DNA from: Bdellovibrio sp. 28-41-41
GTDB lineage: Bacteria > Bdellovibrionota > Bdellovibrionia > Bdellovibrionales > Bdellovibrionaceae
NCBI GenBank assembly: GCA_002256935.1
Contig: NCGL01000033.1
Coordinates: forward strand, 1-55,101
Direction of reading: 5' to 3'
Length of the DNA: 55,101 nt
Shown here: one piece after another, positions 34,777 through 42,299 of the stretch
How positions within the stretch are numbered: the first letter of the stretch is position 1
How the letters are laid out: each line of letters opens with the position of its first letter
Notes under the pieces: model-generated
Databases searched by the model: none
Seen by the model: only the letters and a program-made list of their open reading frames with translations
Told to the model about the DNA's origin: nothing
Translations under genes and position numbers: made by a program

Positions 34777-35160
34777 TCAATTTTGTTTTGTTTTTTTAGA
34801 ACTTTTCTTTTGGTTTTCAGTAATTTGCGCTAAATTTTTCTCAATCCATAAAGTTAATTCTTGCATATGTTTGGCGACTGATTTGCCCATTGGAGTTAAG
34901 CTATACTCCACTTTCGGTGGTATTACTGGATAGGCCTTGCGTAGCACAAAGCCATCTTGTTCTAGGGTTTGCAGTGTTTGTGCGAGCATTTTCTCACTAA
35001 TACCCTCAATTTTATTTCTCAGCTCACTAAATCTAAATGTGCGCTCAAGAAGCACAACCAAGATGAGTGAACCCCACGTACTAGAGATATGGTCTAAAAT
35101 TTGCCGCGAAGGGCAATTAACCGAAAGGACATCTGCTTTCAGTAACTTAGAGCGTGCCAT
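34777..35160 (-). CDS. HxlR-family transcriptional regulator
   Basis: A 127-aa winged-helix protein. The HxlR pattern is clear: CPSRQILDHISSTWGSLILVVLLE (about 15-38; the single Cys near the start is the redox or electrophile sensor in many members), then RFSELRNKIEGISEKMLAQTLQTLEQDGFV and YSLTPMGKSV. It is divergent from a QorB-like oxidoreductase, the same arrangement as the E. coli qorR(ytfH)-qorB(ytfG) pair, so it most likely represses that gene. The carboxy end is lysine-rich. Confidence 0.88.
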   Translation of the reverse strand: MARSKLLKADVLSVNCPSRQILDHISSTWGSLILVVLLERTFRFSELRNKIEGISEKMLAQTLQTLEQDGFVLRKAYPVIPPKVEYSLTPMGKSVAKHMQELTLWIEKNLAQITENQKKSSKKTKQN

Positions 35161-35224
35161 AATGGGCCTCCTTTACGTTTTTTTACCATTTTCATTCTTT
35201 ATTTTAAGCTTACCAAAAAGTGGG

Positions 35225-35261
35225 TACTTACTAAAAGAAAGAATAAGTGATAAAGTAAGTA
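35225..35261. promoter_or_regulatory. Candidate HxlR operator between the divergent genes
   Basis: TACTTACT (35225-35232) and AGTAAGTA (35254-35261) form an inverted repeat with 21 nt between arms. The right arm abuts a TATAAAT box (35260-35266) placed to drive the QorB-like gene. Many HxlR proteins bind such TACTTACT-type repeats, so repression by blocking this box is plausible. Confidence 0.45.
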
Positions 35262-35286
35262 TAAATCATTTCAGGAGGTTTAGCAA

Positions 35287-36138
35287 ATGATAGCAGTAAC
35301 AGGAGCAAGTGGAAAACTAGGTCAGCATGTAATACAAAATTTAATAAAAAAAGTATCTCCCTCTCGGGTTGTGGCCTTAGTGCGGAATCCAGAGAAGGCG
35401 CAAGAGTTAAAATCTTTAGGCGTTCAGGTTAGAAAAGCGGATTATGATATTCCTGAATCTTGGGGATCTGCTCTGAAGGATGTTAAAAAACTATTACTTA
35501 TCTCATCTAACGAGATTGGGAAGCGAGAAGCTCAACATAAAGTTGTCATTGAGGCGGCGAAGACCGCCAAAGTAGAGATTTTAGCTTACACTAGTATTTT
35601 AAAGGCTAATACATCAATATTATCTTTAGCTAAAGAGCATTTAGCGACAGAAACAGCAATTAAAGAAAGTCAGTTGCCGTATGTCTTTTTAAGAAATGGT
35701 TGGTATTTAGAAAATCACACTGAAAACTTAGCACCGGCTCTTGAGTACGGAGTTATTCAGGGGGCCGCCGGCTCAGGAAGATTTTCATCTGCAAGCCGTG
35801 AAGATTATGCTCTAGCAGCTGTTGAGGTTTTAACTGGTACAAATCATAATAATAAAATTTACGAGCTGGCGGGTAATGCCTCGTTTACTTTGAGTGAGTT
35901 AGCGATAGAGCTTGCGAAGCAAGTCCAGAAGCCAATTGTTTATAAAGATATGCCATTTTCTGATTATAAAGGCTTTTTAGTCAGCGTTGGTGTTCCAGAT
36001 ATTTTTGCTGATATGCTAGCGAATTCAGATGTTGGTGCCTCTAAGGGAGATTTGCATAGTGATGCAAAAGATTTATCTAACCTAATTGGAAGACCGACAA
36101 CATTATTGTCAGCAGCAATTGCTAAAAGTTTAAAGTAG
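35287..36138 (+). CDS. qorB: NmrA-like NAD(P)-binding quinone oxidoreductase, QorB type
   Basis: A 283-aa protein with a strong AGGAGG ribosome site. The amino-terminal dinucleotide motif is IAVTGASGKLGQHV (about 2-15). The NmrA/YtfG-type stretches VRKADYDIPESWGSALKDVKKLLLIS and YVFLRNGWYLENHTENL (about 137-153) follow. It reduces quinones with NADPH in the E. coli homologue. It is controlled, by context, by the divergent HxlR gene. It ends 9 nt before the convergent peroxiredoxin fragment. Confidence 0.85.
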   Translation: MIAVTGASGKLGQHVIQNLIKKVSPSRVVALVRNPEKAQELKSLGVQVRKADYDIPESWGSALKDVKKLLLISSNEIGKREAQHKVVIEAAKTAKVEILAYTSILKANTSILSLAKEHLATETAIKESQLPYVFLRNGWYLENHTENLAPALEYGVIQGAAGSGRFSSASREDYALAAVEVLTGTNHNNKIYELAGNASFTLSELAIELAKQVQKPIVYKDMPFSDYKGFLVSVGVPDIFADMLANSDVGASKGDLHSDAKDLSNLIGRPTTLLSAAIAKSLK

Positions 36139-36147
36139 TTGAAACTT

Positions 36148-36465
36148 TTAGATCTGTTCAAGCATGGCTTGCGCATGACCATCGGCCTTAATGCCGCGAA
36201 ATTCATGCGTAAGCTTGCCATCTTCGTCTAGAATAAAAGTACTGCGTTCGATGCCCAATACTTTTTTGCCGTACATATTTTTTTCTTTGATGACATCAAA
36301 AAATTTACAAAGGACTTCGTCTTTATCTGATAAGAGCTCAAATGGGAATTCGTATTTACATTTGAACTTATCATGTGACTTTACGGAATCTCTTGAAATT
36401 CCAAAGATTTGAATTTTGCGTTTTTTAAACTTAGGATAAAGTTCTGTGAATTGCTGGCCTTCAAG
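36148..36465 (-). pseudogene. Peroxiredoxin (Bcp-type) lacking its amino-terminal catalytic part
   Basis: The frame from LEGQQFTELYPKFKKRKIQIFGISRDS to the end is a normal Bcp/AhpC-TSA carboxy part (KVLGIERSTFILDEDGKL). The first about 45 residues, including the peroxidatic cysteine normally just before this LEGQQF segment, are absent. Upstream codons (to a TTG at 36498) belong to a REP-like hairpin, so the gene was cut there. The product would be inactive as a peroxidase. Confidence 0.8.
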
Positions 36466-36494
36466 TGAAAACGAGAGTAGAAAGGCAGAACGAA

Positions 36495-36610
36495 ACAAGG
36501 GTGGCGGACTTCCGCCACCCTTGTTAGGTGATTCTGAAATAAAATTAATTATTTAGTGCAATAGAAGGGGATGGCGATGAATCGCCAGTGGCGACTCACA
36601 TCACCATACC
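36495..36610. repeat. REP-like hairpin pair, copy 2
   Basis: Hairpin A is a perfect 14-bp stem (36495-36508 with 36511-36524, loop CT) with core GGGTGGCGGA/TCCGCCACCC. Hairpin B has inner stem TGGCGAT-GA-ATCGCCA (36572-36587) and outer arms GGGGATGG/CCAT-A-CCCC (36567-36612). It sits between the LysR 3' end and the truncated peroxiredoxin and resembles a REP doublet. Confidence 0.65.
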
Positions 36611-36641
36611 CCTGAACTATCCTATAGGTTTAAGAAGATAA

Positions 36642-37541
36642 CTAATTGCCTAGAAAGCTAAAACGATTTCGTAATGTGAGACTCGACATTTCAATAAAGG
36701 CTTTGATCGTCGGTGGAACATACTTCTGAGCCGGATAAACAAAATGCATTGGAGCAATTTCAGAAGACCAATCCCGCAAGATGGGAACAAGTTTTCCAGA
36801 TTTAATTTCGGATTCACACAAAAATGAGGGCAATAACGCAATTCCGGCTCCCTCAAGCGCTAAACCGTGCGCGAGGCTCATGTTGTTAACGGCAATTTTT
36901 TCAGTGAGTGCAACAGCAATGGAGCGTTTTCCACTTTTTAGCTGCCAGCCATCAATTGAAAGTGGCGTGAAATGCACACAAGTATGATCACCTAACTCCT
37001 TGGGGTTCGTCGGCTCACCTTTGTCCTTTAAATATTTGGGGGACGCATAAATTTGAAATACAACCTCTCCTACTTTTTTGGCGATCAACGAAGAGTCTTT
37101 TAACTCCCCGGCACGAATAGCAAGATCAACTTCATCCTCCAAAAAATCGACTCGCCTGTCTGATAACAGAATGTCGAATTTCACCTTCGGAAACTTTTTT
37201 AAAAAAATTGCGGTGAGGCTTGGAAGAATCGTGTTTCCAATATCTATTGGGGCAGTGATTCTGAATTGTCCTTGAGGTTCTATATTTGCAGAACGTACTG
37301 CGATTTCAGCCGCATTGATTTCATCAATTGCTTTTGTTGAGCGCAGAAAAAAGGCCTCTCCCGCAGGCGTCAAACGAATCTTGCGAGTTGATCTTGTAAT
37401 AAGAGATATCCCCAAACGCTTTTCTAAATTTGAGATCTTCGTACTAACGGTTGACTTGGGCATGTCAAGAGCTAATGCGGCTCCAGTAAAGCTGCCCTTT
37501 TGAATAACCTTAATAAATATAGCAACCTCGTTTAAATCCAT
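36642..37541 (-). CDS. LysR-family transcriptional regulator
   Basis: A complete 299-aa regulator. The winged helix is at the start: VAIFIKVIQKGSFTGAALALDMPKSTVSTKISNLEKRLG (about 6-44). The effector domain follows (GQFRITAPIDIGNTIL, about 91-106; VDLAIRAGELKDSSLIAKKVG). It belongs to the CrgA-like branch that often senses quinones or other electrophiles. It is divergent from two YceI genes and a dioxygenase, its probable targets. A truncated relative lies at 34220-34560. Confidence 0.9.
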   Translation of the reverse strand: MDLNEVAIFIKVIQKGSFTGAALALDMPKSTVSTKISNLEKRLGISLITRSTRKIRLTPAGEAFFLRSTKAIDEINAAEIAVRSANIEPQGQFRITAPIDIGNTILPSLTAIFLKKFPKVKFDILLSDRRVDFLEDEVDLAIRAGELKDSSLIAKKVGEVVFQIYASPKYLKDKGEPTNPKELGDHTCVHFTPLSIDGWQLKSGKRSIAVALTEKIAVNNMSLAHGLALEGAGIALLPSFLCESEIKSGKLVPILRDWSSEIAPMHFVYPAQKYVPPTIKAFIEMSSLTLRNRFSFLGN

Positions 37542-37550
37542 GGCTTATTA

Positions 37551-37564
37551 TTCAATATAATGAA
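37551..37564. promoter_or_regulatory. Candidate LysR binding site
   Basis: TTCA-ATATAA-TGAA is a 14-bp palindrome with the T...A symmetry of LysR boxes, 9 nt before the LysR start and 85 nt before the YceI start, in the divergent intergenic space. Confidence 0.35.
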
Positions 37565-37649
37565 CAGTAAGTCTATATAATACCGTCTAATAAACACTAA
37601 AAATTTCCGATAGATTAATTGTAAGTAAATAACAACTAAGGAGGATTTT

Positions 37650-38180
37650 ATGGCTACTTATAAACTTGACCCAGTGCACTCTTCGGTAGGCTTCAGTGTA
37701 AAACACATGATGATCGCAAAGGTCCACGGTGCATTCGAAAAGGTATCGGGTAAGTTGGACTTCGATAAAAACAATATTGGGAAGGCTTTCGCAGAAGCGG
37801 CGATTGAGGCCGCGAGTATTAATACGCGTGAGCCACAACGTGATACACATCTACGTAGTCCTGATTTTTTCTACGTGGAAAAATTTCCCACGCTAACCTT
37901 TAAGTCAAAATCTGTGACAGGTTCATTGGACGGAGATTTAAAAGTTACCGGCGATTTGACGATTAAAGGTGTTACTAAGCAAGTGACTCTAGATGTTGAA
38001 GGGCCCTCTGACGAACTTAAGGACCCATATGGGAACTTCAAGATCGGACTTTCAGCGATCACAAAAATTAAGCGCAAAGATTTTGGCCTAACATGGAACG
38101 CCGCGCTTGAGACTGGCGGAGTTCTAGTTGGTGACGACGTCACTATAACTCTTGATCTGCAATTTGTTAAAGAAGGTTAA
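37650..38180 (+). CDS. YceI-family lipid/isoprenoid-binding protein (cytosolic form)
   Basis: A 176-aa protein without a signal peptide, with an AAGGAGG ribosome site. The family pattern is complete: YKLDPVHSSVGFSVKHMMIAKVHGAFEKVSG (about 3-33), INTREPQRDTHLRSPDFFYVEKFPTLTFKS (about 53-82), GDLTIKGVTKQVTLDVE and the final KIKRKDFGLTWN. YceI proteins form a lipocalin-like barrel that binds long isoprenoids such as ubiquinone precursors. It is the first gene after the divergent LysR. Confidence 0.9.
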   Translation: MATYKLDPVHSSVGFSVKHMMIAKVHGAFEKVSGKLDFDKNNIGKAFAEAAIEAASINTREPQRDTHLRSPDFFYVEKFPTLTFKSKSVTGSLDGDLKVTGDLTIKGVTKQVTLDVEGPSDELKDPYGNFKIGLSAITKIKRKDFGLTWNAALETGGVLVGDDVTITLDLQFVKEG

Positions 38181-38225
38181 GTGGCTAATTTGATTGCATA
38201 AAATAATATTTCCATTAACATTAGC

Positions 38226-38250
38226 AGGCTCCTCTGAGGCAGAGGAGCCT
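38226..38250. terminator. Strong hairpin between the two YceI genes
   Basis: AGGCTCCTCTG-AGG-CAGAGGAGCCT is a perfect 11-bp stem. No T-run follows, and the ribosome site and ATG (38265) of the next gene come 14 nt later, so it may be an attenuator or an mRNA-processing and stabilising element rather than a full terminator. Confidence 0.45.
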
Positions 38251-38264
38251 AAGAAAGAGGACTT

Positions 38265-38855
38265 ATGAAAATTCAAAAAATATTCAAACTAATTTTAGTT
38301 GTTGCTTTAATTTCTCCAGCTTTTGCTTTTGCCAAAAAGCTTGAGGTTGATCCAAACCATTCAGCGATAGCATTTGAGGCTACCCATTTAAAGATTTCAA
38401 AAATTCCTGGGCGCTTTACTGAGTTCAGTGGAACCGTCGACCTGGACGAAAAAGACATCACAAGATCAAAAGTTGATTTTACGGTGAATATTTCGAGCAT
38501 CACAACTGCGGTGGTAAAACGTGATGATCACTTAAGAACTCCTGACTTCTTTGATGCACAAAAATTTCCGAAGGCAACTTTCCAAAGTTCCGAAATTAAA
38601 AAGTCCGGCAAGGGCTATGTTCTAAAGGGTGATCTGACAATTCGAGACGTCACTAAGAAAGTGTCATTTCAGATGAAGAACTTAGGCAAGGTTGAAGATC
38701 CGATGATGAAAACAGAAAAATATGTTTTCAGTGCGACGGGAAAGATCAATAGAAAAGATTTCGGAGTTAACTTTGGACCGGATGCCATCGTCGGCGACAT
38801 TGTGGATCTTTGGATCAACTTGGAGACCATGCAAGCGGCAGTCGACACAAAATGA
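38265..38855 (+). CDS. YceI-family protein, exported form
   Basis: A 196-aa protein with a signal peptide ending at FAFAKK (residue 23) and a ribosome site AAAGAGGA. Mature motifs: LEVDPNHSAIAFEATHLKISKIPGRFTEFSG, RDDHLRTPDFFDAQKFPKATFQSS and KINRKDFGVNFG. It is a paralogue of the upstream YceI in periplasmic form. Having both a cytosolic and a periplasmic copy in one operon suggests handling of an isoprenoid or quinone on both sides of the membrane. The stop overlaps the next start (ATGA). Confidence 0.9.
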   Translation: MKIQKIFKLILVVALISPAFAFAKKLEVDPNHSAIAFEATHLKISKIPGRFTEFSGTVDLDEKDITRSKVDFTVNISSITTAVVKRDDHLRTPDFFDAQKFPKATFQSSEIKKSGKGYVLKGDLTIRDVTKKVSFQMKNLGKVEDPMMKTEKYVFSATGKINRKDFGVNFGPDAIVGDIVDLWINLETMQAAVDTK

Positions 38856-39751
38856 TAAATCGCCGAGCGTTCATGCTTTCAAGCGTGGCAGGACTCGGCA
38901 GCCTTTTACTGCTAAGGAGGTTTAATATGTCACAAAACTTAAATCAAAATAATGTGCTAGCAGGACGAATGCCAATTATTTTTGTGGGGCATGGATCTCC
39001 TATGAATGCTATCGAGAAAAATCCCTACACTGAAATGCTGGGTAACTTGGCCGAAAAAATTCAGAAGCCGAAAGCGATATTAGTAGTATCGGCTCATTGG
39101 ATGACCGAGGGCACTTGGGTTCTTGGAATGGAAAAGCCAAAAACTATTCACGACTTTTATGGTTTTCCGAAAGAATTGTTCGATGTTCAGTATCCTGCTC
39201 CCGGTAGTCCCGAGACGGCAAAGCTTATTGAAAGCACTATCACTGATCCGCTAATTAAAAATGATCTTGAGGAATGGGGACTAGATCATGGGACGTGGGC
39301 GGTTTTAAGACATATGTATCCTGAGGCCAACGTACCAGTTCTTCAGATGAGCCTATATATGGCACGCTCTCCTGAATACCATTTTAATATCGGCCAGCAG
39401 CTTTCAAAACTTCGAGATCAAGGTATTTTAATACTAGGTAGCGGAAACCTCATTCACAATTTGCGCCGAATGGATTGGAACACCCACGCAAGGCCTCATG
39501 ACTGGGCTGTCGAGTTTGATTCCTGGCTTAAGATGAAGCTTGAAGGTCATGACTTTGTGGCCCTAACAAAAGACTACCATAAGACGGAAGCGGGCAAATT
39601 AAGTATCCCGTCAATGGATCACTTTCTGCCGCTTCATTATATTTTGGGAGCTTCTGATTCAAAAGACGAACTCCGCTTTGAATTTGAAGAAATTCACAAT
39701 TCTGCAATTTCAATGAGAACTTTTGGCTTTTGGCCGAAAAGATTAATTTAA
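38852..39751 (+). CDS. 4,5-DOPA-extradiol-type dioxygenase (YgiD/LigB family), possible Tat substrate
   Basis: A 299-aa protein from ATG 38852. Zinc-ligand and family motifs: PIIFVGHGSPMNAIE, VVSAHWM, GLDHGTWAVL, GSGNLIHNLRRMDW and MDHFLPLHYILGA. The family opens catechol rings next to hydroxyls. From 38852 the first 25 residues (NRRAFMLSSVAGLGSLLLLRR) look like a twin-arginine signal and the start overlaps the YceI stop. A second start, ATG 38927, has a perfect AAGGAGG 7 nt upstream and would give a normal cytosolic enzyme. Both forms may be made. Confidence 0.82.
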   Translation: MINRRAFMLSSVAGLGSLLLLRRFNMSQNLNQNNVLAGRMPIIFVGHGSPMNAIEKNPYTEMLGNLAEKIQKPKAILVVSAHWMTEGTWVLGMEKPKTIHDFYGFPKELFDVQYPAPGSPETAKLIESTITDPLIKNDLEEWGLDHGTWAVLRHMYPEANVPVLQMSLYMARSPEYHFNIGQQLSKLRDQGILILGSGNLIHNLRRMDWNTHARPHDWAVEFDSWLKMKLEGHDFVALTKDYHKTEAGKLSIPSMDHFLPLHYILGASDSKDELRFEFEEIHNSAISMRTFGFWPKRLI

Positions 39752-40037
39752 AATGAAATTTCGTAACAACAAAACAACAACCATAAAGGAGAACCTATGT
39801 TAAAAAAAGTAATTGTCCTCGCGAGCGCATTTCTTATGCTCAGCCCAGCATTTGCCAAAGATAAAAAGCAGGCAGATTTTGAGGCCCTTGAAAAACAAGT
39901 CAGCAAACTTAGCGACATTCGACAAACTCGATTTCGAGTTTTTCTCGAAGCAAGACTGGAAAGGTTTCGCCACCACCCACACCAAAAACGTGAAGGTCCA
40001 CTGGCCTGATGGTCATACGACGGAAGGTCTTGATAAG

Positions 40038-41031
40038 CAAATCGTTATGCAGTAAGCCTACCCAGGGTCATTGGATCAGCCTGAGACATCGCGGAGATAG
40101 CTCGGTGGAATAGCGAATCTGGGTCGTGTCGGCGATTGAAGCGGTAAGTATATTCAGCCAAATAAAGCTCCAAGTACTTAGCTCTGACCCCATGGTGGGT
40201 TCCAATGATCCAAGATTTTGCATTGGAAATAAATCTGTGAACCCACGGAAGCCAATCATTGATTTTTTCCTGCTTGGAATCCATCTCACGGTAATCCAGA
40301 TCTATTCCCTTAACCTGACTTCGAATAAAGGCCTGGGCGGCATCGGTATTAATGGAAGATCCGGGTTTAATATTTTTGCTGATAAATTTTTCTGCATTTT
40401 CTCTGGTTTCATTGGCCACAATAACTTTGGCAAATCCCGCTTTAGTTTTTTCATTACCCTTGGCGTCGATCCAAGATTTCGTCTCGATGGCCACCATCAC
40501 TTCTTGCTGATTTAGATTTTTAGCTCTGCCAAATGAAGTTCCATCTAACTCAATAGAATCAGATAGTTGGTACTTTGAGTCCCTCTGTAAAAGTGAGTGC
40601 CGAATCTTTTTTAAAAGCCCCAGAGCTGTGTGATAAGAACCAAGTTCCAATCTCCTCTGAAGTTCCAGCGCAGAGATTCCTCGTTTGCTGGACATCGTGA
40701 AATAAATGGCTCGGGTCCAGTTGAGCATGGAAATCTTTGAGTTTTCGAACATTGTGCCGGTGCGAAGCCTTACATGTTTGCTGCATCCCTGGCATTTTCT
40801 GATCTCTGGTTCACATGTAAATTCCCAGTATTTTTCTGACTTGCAATTCGGGCATACGAATTCTTTGCCCTCAAATTTAGTTTTCCAGACCAAGGCCCTT
40901 GCAGCCTCTTCAGTTCTGACTTGCTTGAAAAAACTCATTCCTTTGAATCGAATATAGGTCATCTTCGACCTCCACTGTACCAATATGAGATCAGACAAAA
41001 TTACAGATGGGTAGGCTTAATGCATAACGAT
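40038..41031 (-). mobile_element. Complete IS1595-family insertion sequence
   Basis: 994 bp. The ends carry a 24-bp inverted repeat with one mismatch (40041-40064 and 41008-41031; ATCGTTATGCA..AAGCCTACCCA). The 8-bp direct repeat TTGATAAG flanks it (40030-40037 and 41032-41039), the target-duplication length known for this family. It holds one transposase gene. The target is the SnoaL-like gene. Sharp ends and an intact transposase point to a recent insertion. Confidence 0.92.
40045..40962 (-). CDS. IS1595-family (ISXO2-like) DDE transposase
   Basis: A 305-aa protein from ATG 40962, which follows GGAGGTCGAAG; the open frame extends to 40998 without that support. A zinc ribbon is at the amino end (CPNCKSEKYWEF, then RKCQGCSKH). 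The catalytic domain shows the first Asp in SIELDGTSFGR, the second in INTDAAQAF and the late ISXO2 signature GTHHGVRAKYLELYLAEYTYRFNRR with the conserved Asn/Glu environment. The last codons and stop lie in the terminal inverted repeat. It appears functional. Confidence 0.92.
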   Translation of the reverse strand: MTYIRFKGMSFFKQVRTEEAARALVWKTKFEGKEFVCPNCKSEKYWEFTCEPEIRKCQGCSKHVRLRTGTMFENSKISMLNWTRAIYFTMSSKRGISALELQRRLELGSYHTALGLLKKIRHSLLQRDSKYQLSDSIELDGTSFGRAKNLNQQEVMVAIETKSWIDAKGNEKTKAGFAKVIVANETRENAEKFISKNIKPGSSINTDAAQAFIRSQVKGIDLDYREMDSKQEKINDWLPWVHRFISNAKSWIIGTHHGVRAKYLELYLAEYTYRFNRRHDPDSLFHRAISAMSQADPMTLGRLTA

Positions 41032-41339
41032 TTGATAAGCACATCGAAGACTTGAAATATATGTTCAGCTATGCCCCAGACACGAGAATTTTAGAGCATC
41101 CTATCAAGATAGGACAAGGTGAATGGACCGCGGTCTATGGAATCATGGAAGGAACATTTACAAAACCCATGAAATTGCCGGACGGAAAGATCATACAGCC
41201 CACTGGAAAGAAATTTAAGATCCCGATGGCGACCATTGCTCATTGGACTAAAGAAGGCCCGATGGATGAAGAGTATCTGTTTTGGGATAATCAAACTTAT
41301 ATGAATCAATTGGGTTTAGGAAAATAAATTGAAACTCTG

Positions 41340-41371
41340 GCTGTTCGCAGTGCTTCGAGCGTGCGAACAGC
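41340..41371 (+). terminator. Hairpin after the SnoaL-like pseudogene
   Basis: GCTGTTCGCA (41340-41349) pairs perfectly with TGCGAACAGC (41362-41371). No T-run follows. It lies 13 nt after the stop of the pseudogene and probably ends or stabilises that transcript. Confidence 0.45.
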
Positions 41372-41393
41372 TGCATTGTGAAATGAGTCTTGC

Positions 41394-41591
41394 ATGAATC
41401 CAAAAGATTTTGGCCCGACAGCCGAAGGATTGGCCGCAACAATCAATAGACTTCGTCGCAAGGGCTACATGGAAGATTTTAATCTTCAATCTGACATACC
41501 CAGTCTTCAAAATTACACAGTCAACGCAAACGATGAGCAGTTCGTAACCAAAGTGCGGAGAGAAGCAATAATGGAATCTCAATATTTGTGA
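41394..41591 (+). CDS. Small protein resembling the 'phosphoribosylpyrophosphate synthetase'-labelled family, possibly truncated
   Basis: A 65-aa frame. The segment EGLAATINRLRRKGYMEDFNLQ resembles a family of roughly 100-residue proteins with a start of the type 'ALNxLxxRGYxxDFNL', widely labelled as PRPP synthetase-like without evidence of that activity. The usual acidic second half is short here and the end (AIMESQYL) runs into the IS3 remnant, so the gene may be cut. There is no clear ribosome site. Confidence 0.45.
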   Translation: MNPKDFGPTAEGLAATINRLRRKGYMEDFNLQSDIPSLQNYTVNANDEQFVTKVRREAIMESQYL

Positions 41592-41662
41592 TTATTAATA
41601 AAAATAAGAAAGGATGAGGGTAGCAGCTTTTTTGATCCACTCGTTGCTTGAGTCTCGAAGCG

Positions 41663-41870
41663 TCAAGCTGGTTTCTTAAACTCTCTTTCGAACTCACTTG
41701 GCGTTTTAAAGTCGAGGCTCGTGTGCGGGCGTTTTTCGTTGTAGTACCTTCGCCACTTCTCGATCTTCTTCTTTGCATCTTCCAAGTTTCGGAAGATCTC
41801 TTCGTTTAAGCACTCGTCACGCAGGCGAGAGTTGAACGATTCGATAAATGCATTCTGTATCGACTGGATC
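41663..41870 (-). mobile_element. IS3-family transposase, carboxy-terminal remnant
   Basis: About 67 codons of an IS3 OrfB end are recognisable: NAFIESFNSRLRDECLNEE, then IEKWRRYYNEKRPHTSLDF and TPSEFEREF, stopping at 41663-41665. The catalytic Glu region is just at the remaining edge, and the front of the transposase and orfA are absent. The remnant abuts the next gene's carboxy end, so it likely truncated that gene. Confidence 0.85.
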
Positions 41871-41887
41871 AGTTTTCGCTGCTACCC

Positions 41888-42130
41888 TCAGTCGCTCTCG
41901 TCCCGGACCATAATTCTCAGTTTCATTTCGGTCTTAAGCGGAAACTCCTGCACGGAACTTAAAACATACGCAACAAAGTCTTCATCTAAATCGCGGTCTC
42001 GAAAGGGTGCGGGATCACGCTCATTAAATAACTGTCGCGAGTTATTAACTGCGACTTCAATGATGACCTTTTCGCCCTCTCGTCGATATCGCCCTCGTTC
42101 TAATGGCTCTAATGCTTCTTTCAAACTCAC
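41888..42130 (-). CDS. Small protein of unknown function, probably truncated at its carboxy end
   Basis: An 80-aa frame from GTG 42130, with an AGGAACGGA ribosome site. The protein (MSLKEALEPLERGRYRREGEKVIIEVAV, then DPAPFRDRDLDEDFVAYVLSSVQEFP and LKTEMKLRI) resembles the amino part of proteins seen in proteobacteria that usually continue into a membrane segment. Here it stops at 41888, 18 nt before the IS3 remnant, consistent with loss of the rest. I do not know its function. Confidence 0.5.
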   Translation of the reverse strand: MSLKEALEPLERGRYRREGEKVIIEVAVNNSRQLFNERDPAPFRDRDLDEDFVAYVLSSVQEFPLKTEMKLRIMVRDESD

Positions 42131-42299
42131 TCCGTTCCTGGATGCTTATGATCAGACAAATTCCTAATTTTGTCATCTAATGGAGTTCCTGCCGAGGTTG
42201 GCGCAGAGCGAAGCCACTGTTCATTACGGCACATAACATAGCCAAGTTGGCTTGAATGGGTTAGTTTGCAAAAGATTAATAATAGAAAGCGAGTTCTCA

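Larger units (their letters stand above)
39797..41327 (+). pseudogene. SnoaL/NTF2-like exported protein, broken by a frameshift and an IS1595-family insertion
   Basis: The 5' part encodes a signal peptide (VIVLASAFLMLSPAFAK). The frame slips by one near 39905-39925: VSKLSD... in one frame, ATFDKLDFEFFSKQDWKGF in the other. The insertion sequence then interrupts after GLDK (40037). The 3' part resumes at 41040 with HIEDLKYMFSYAPDTRILEHP and runs to 41327. Removing the insertion and one target copy (1002 bp) restores the second frame exactly. Intact relatives are small NTF2-fold proteins (ester cyclase or dehydratase-like). Confidence 0.85.
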
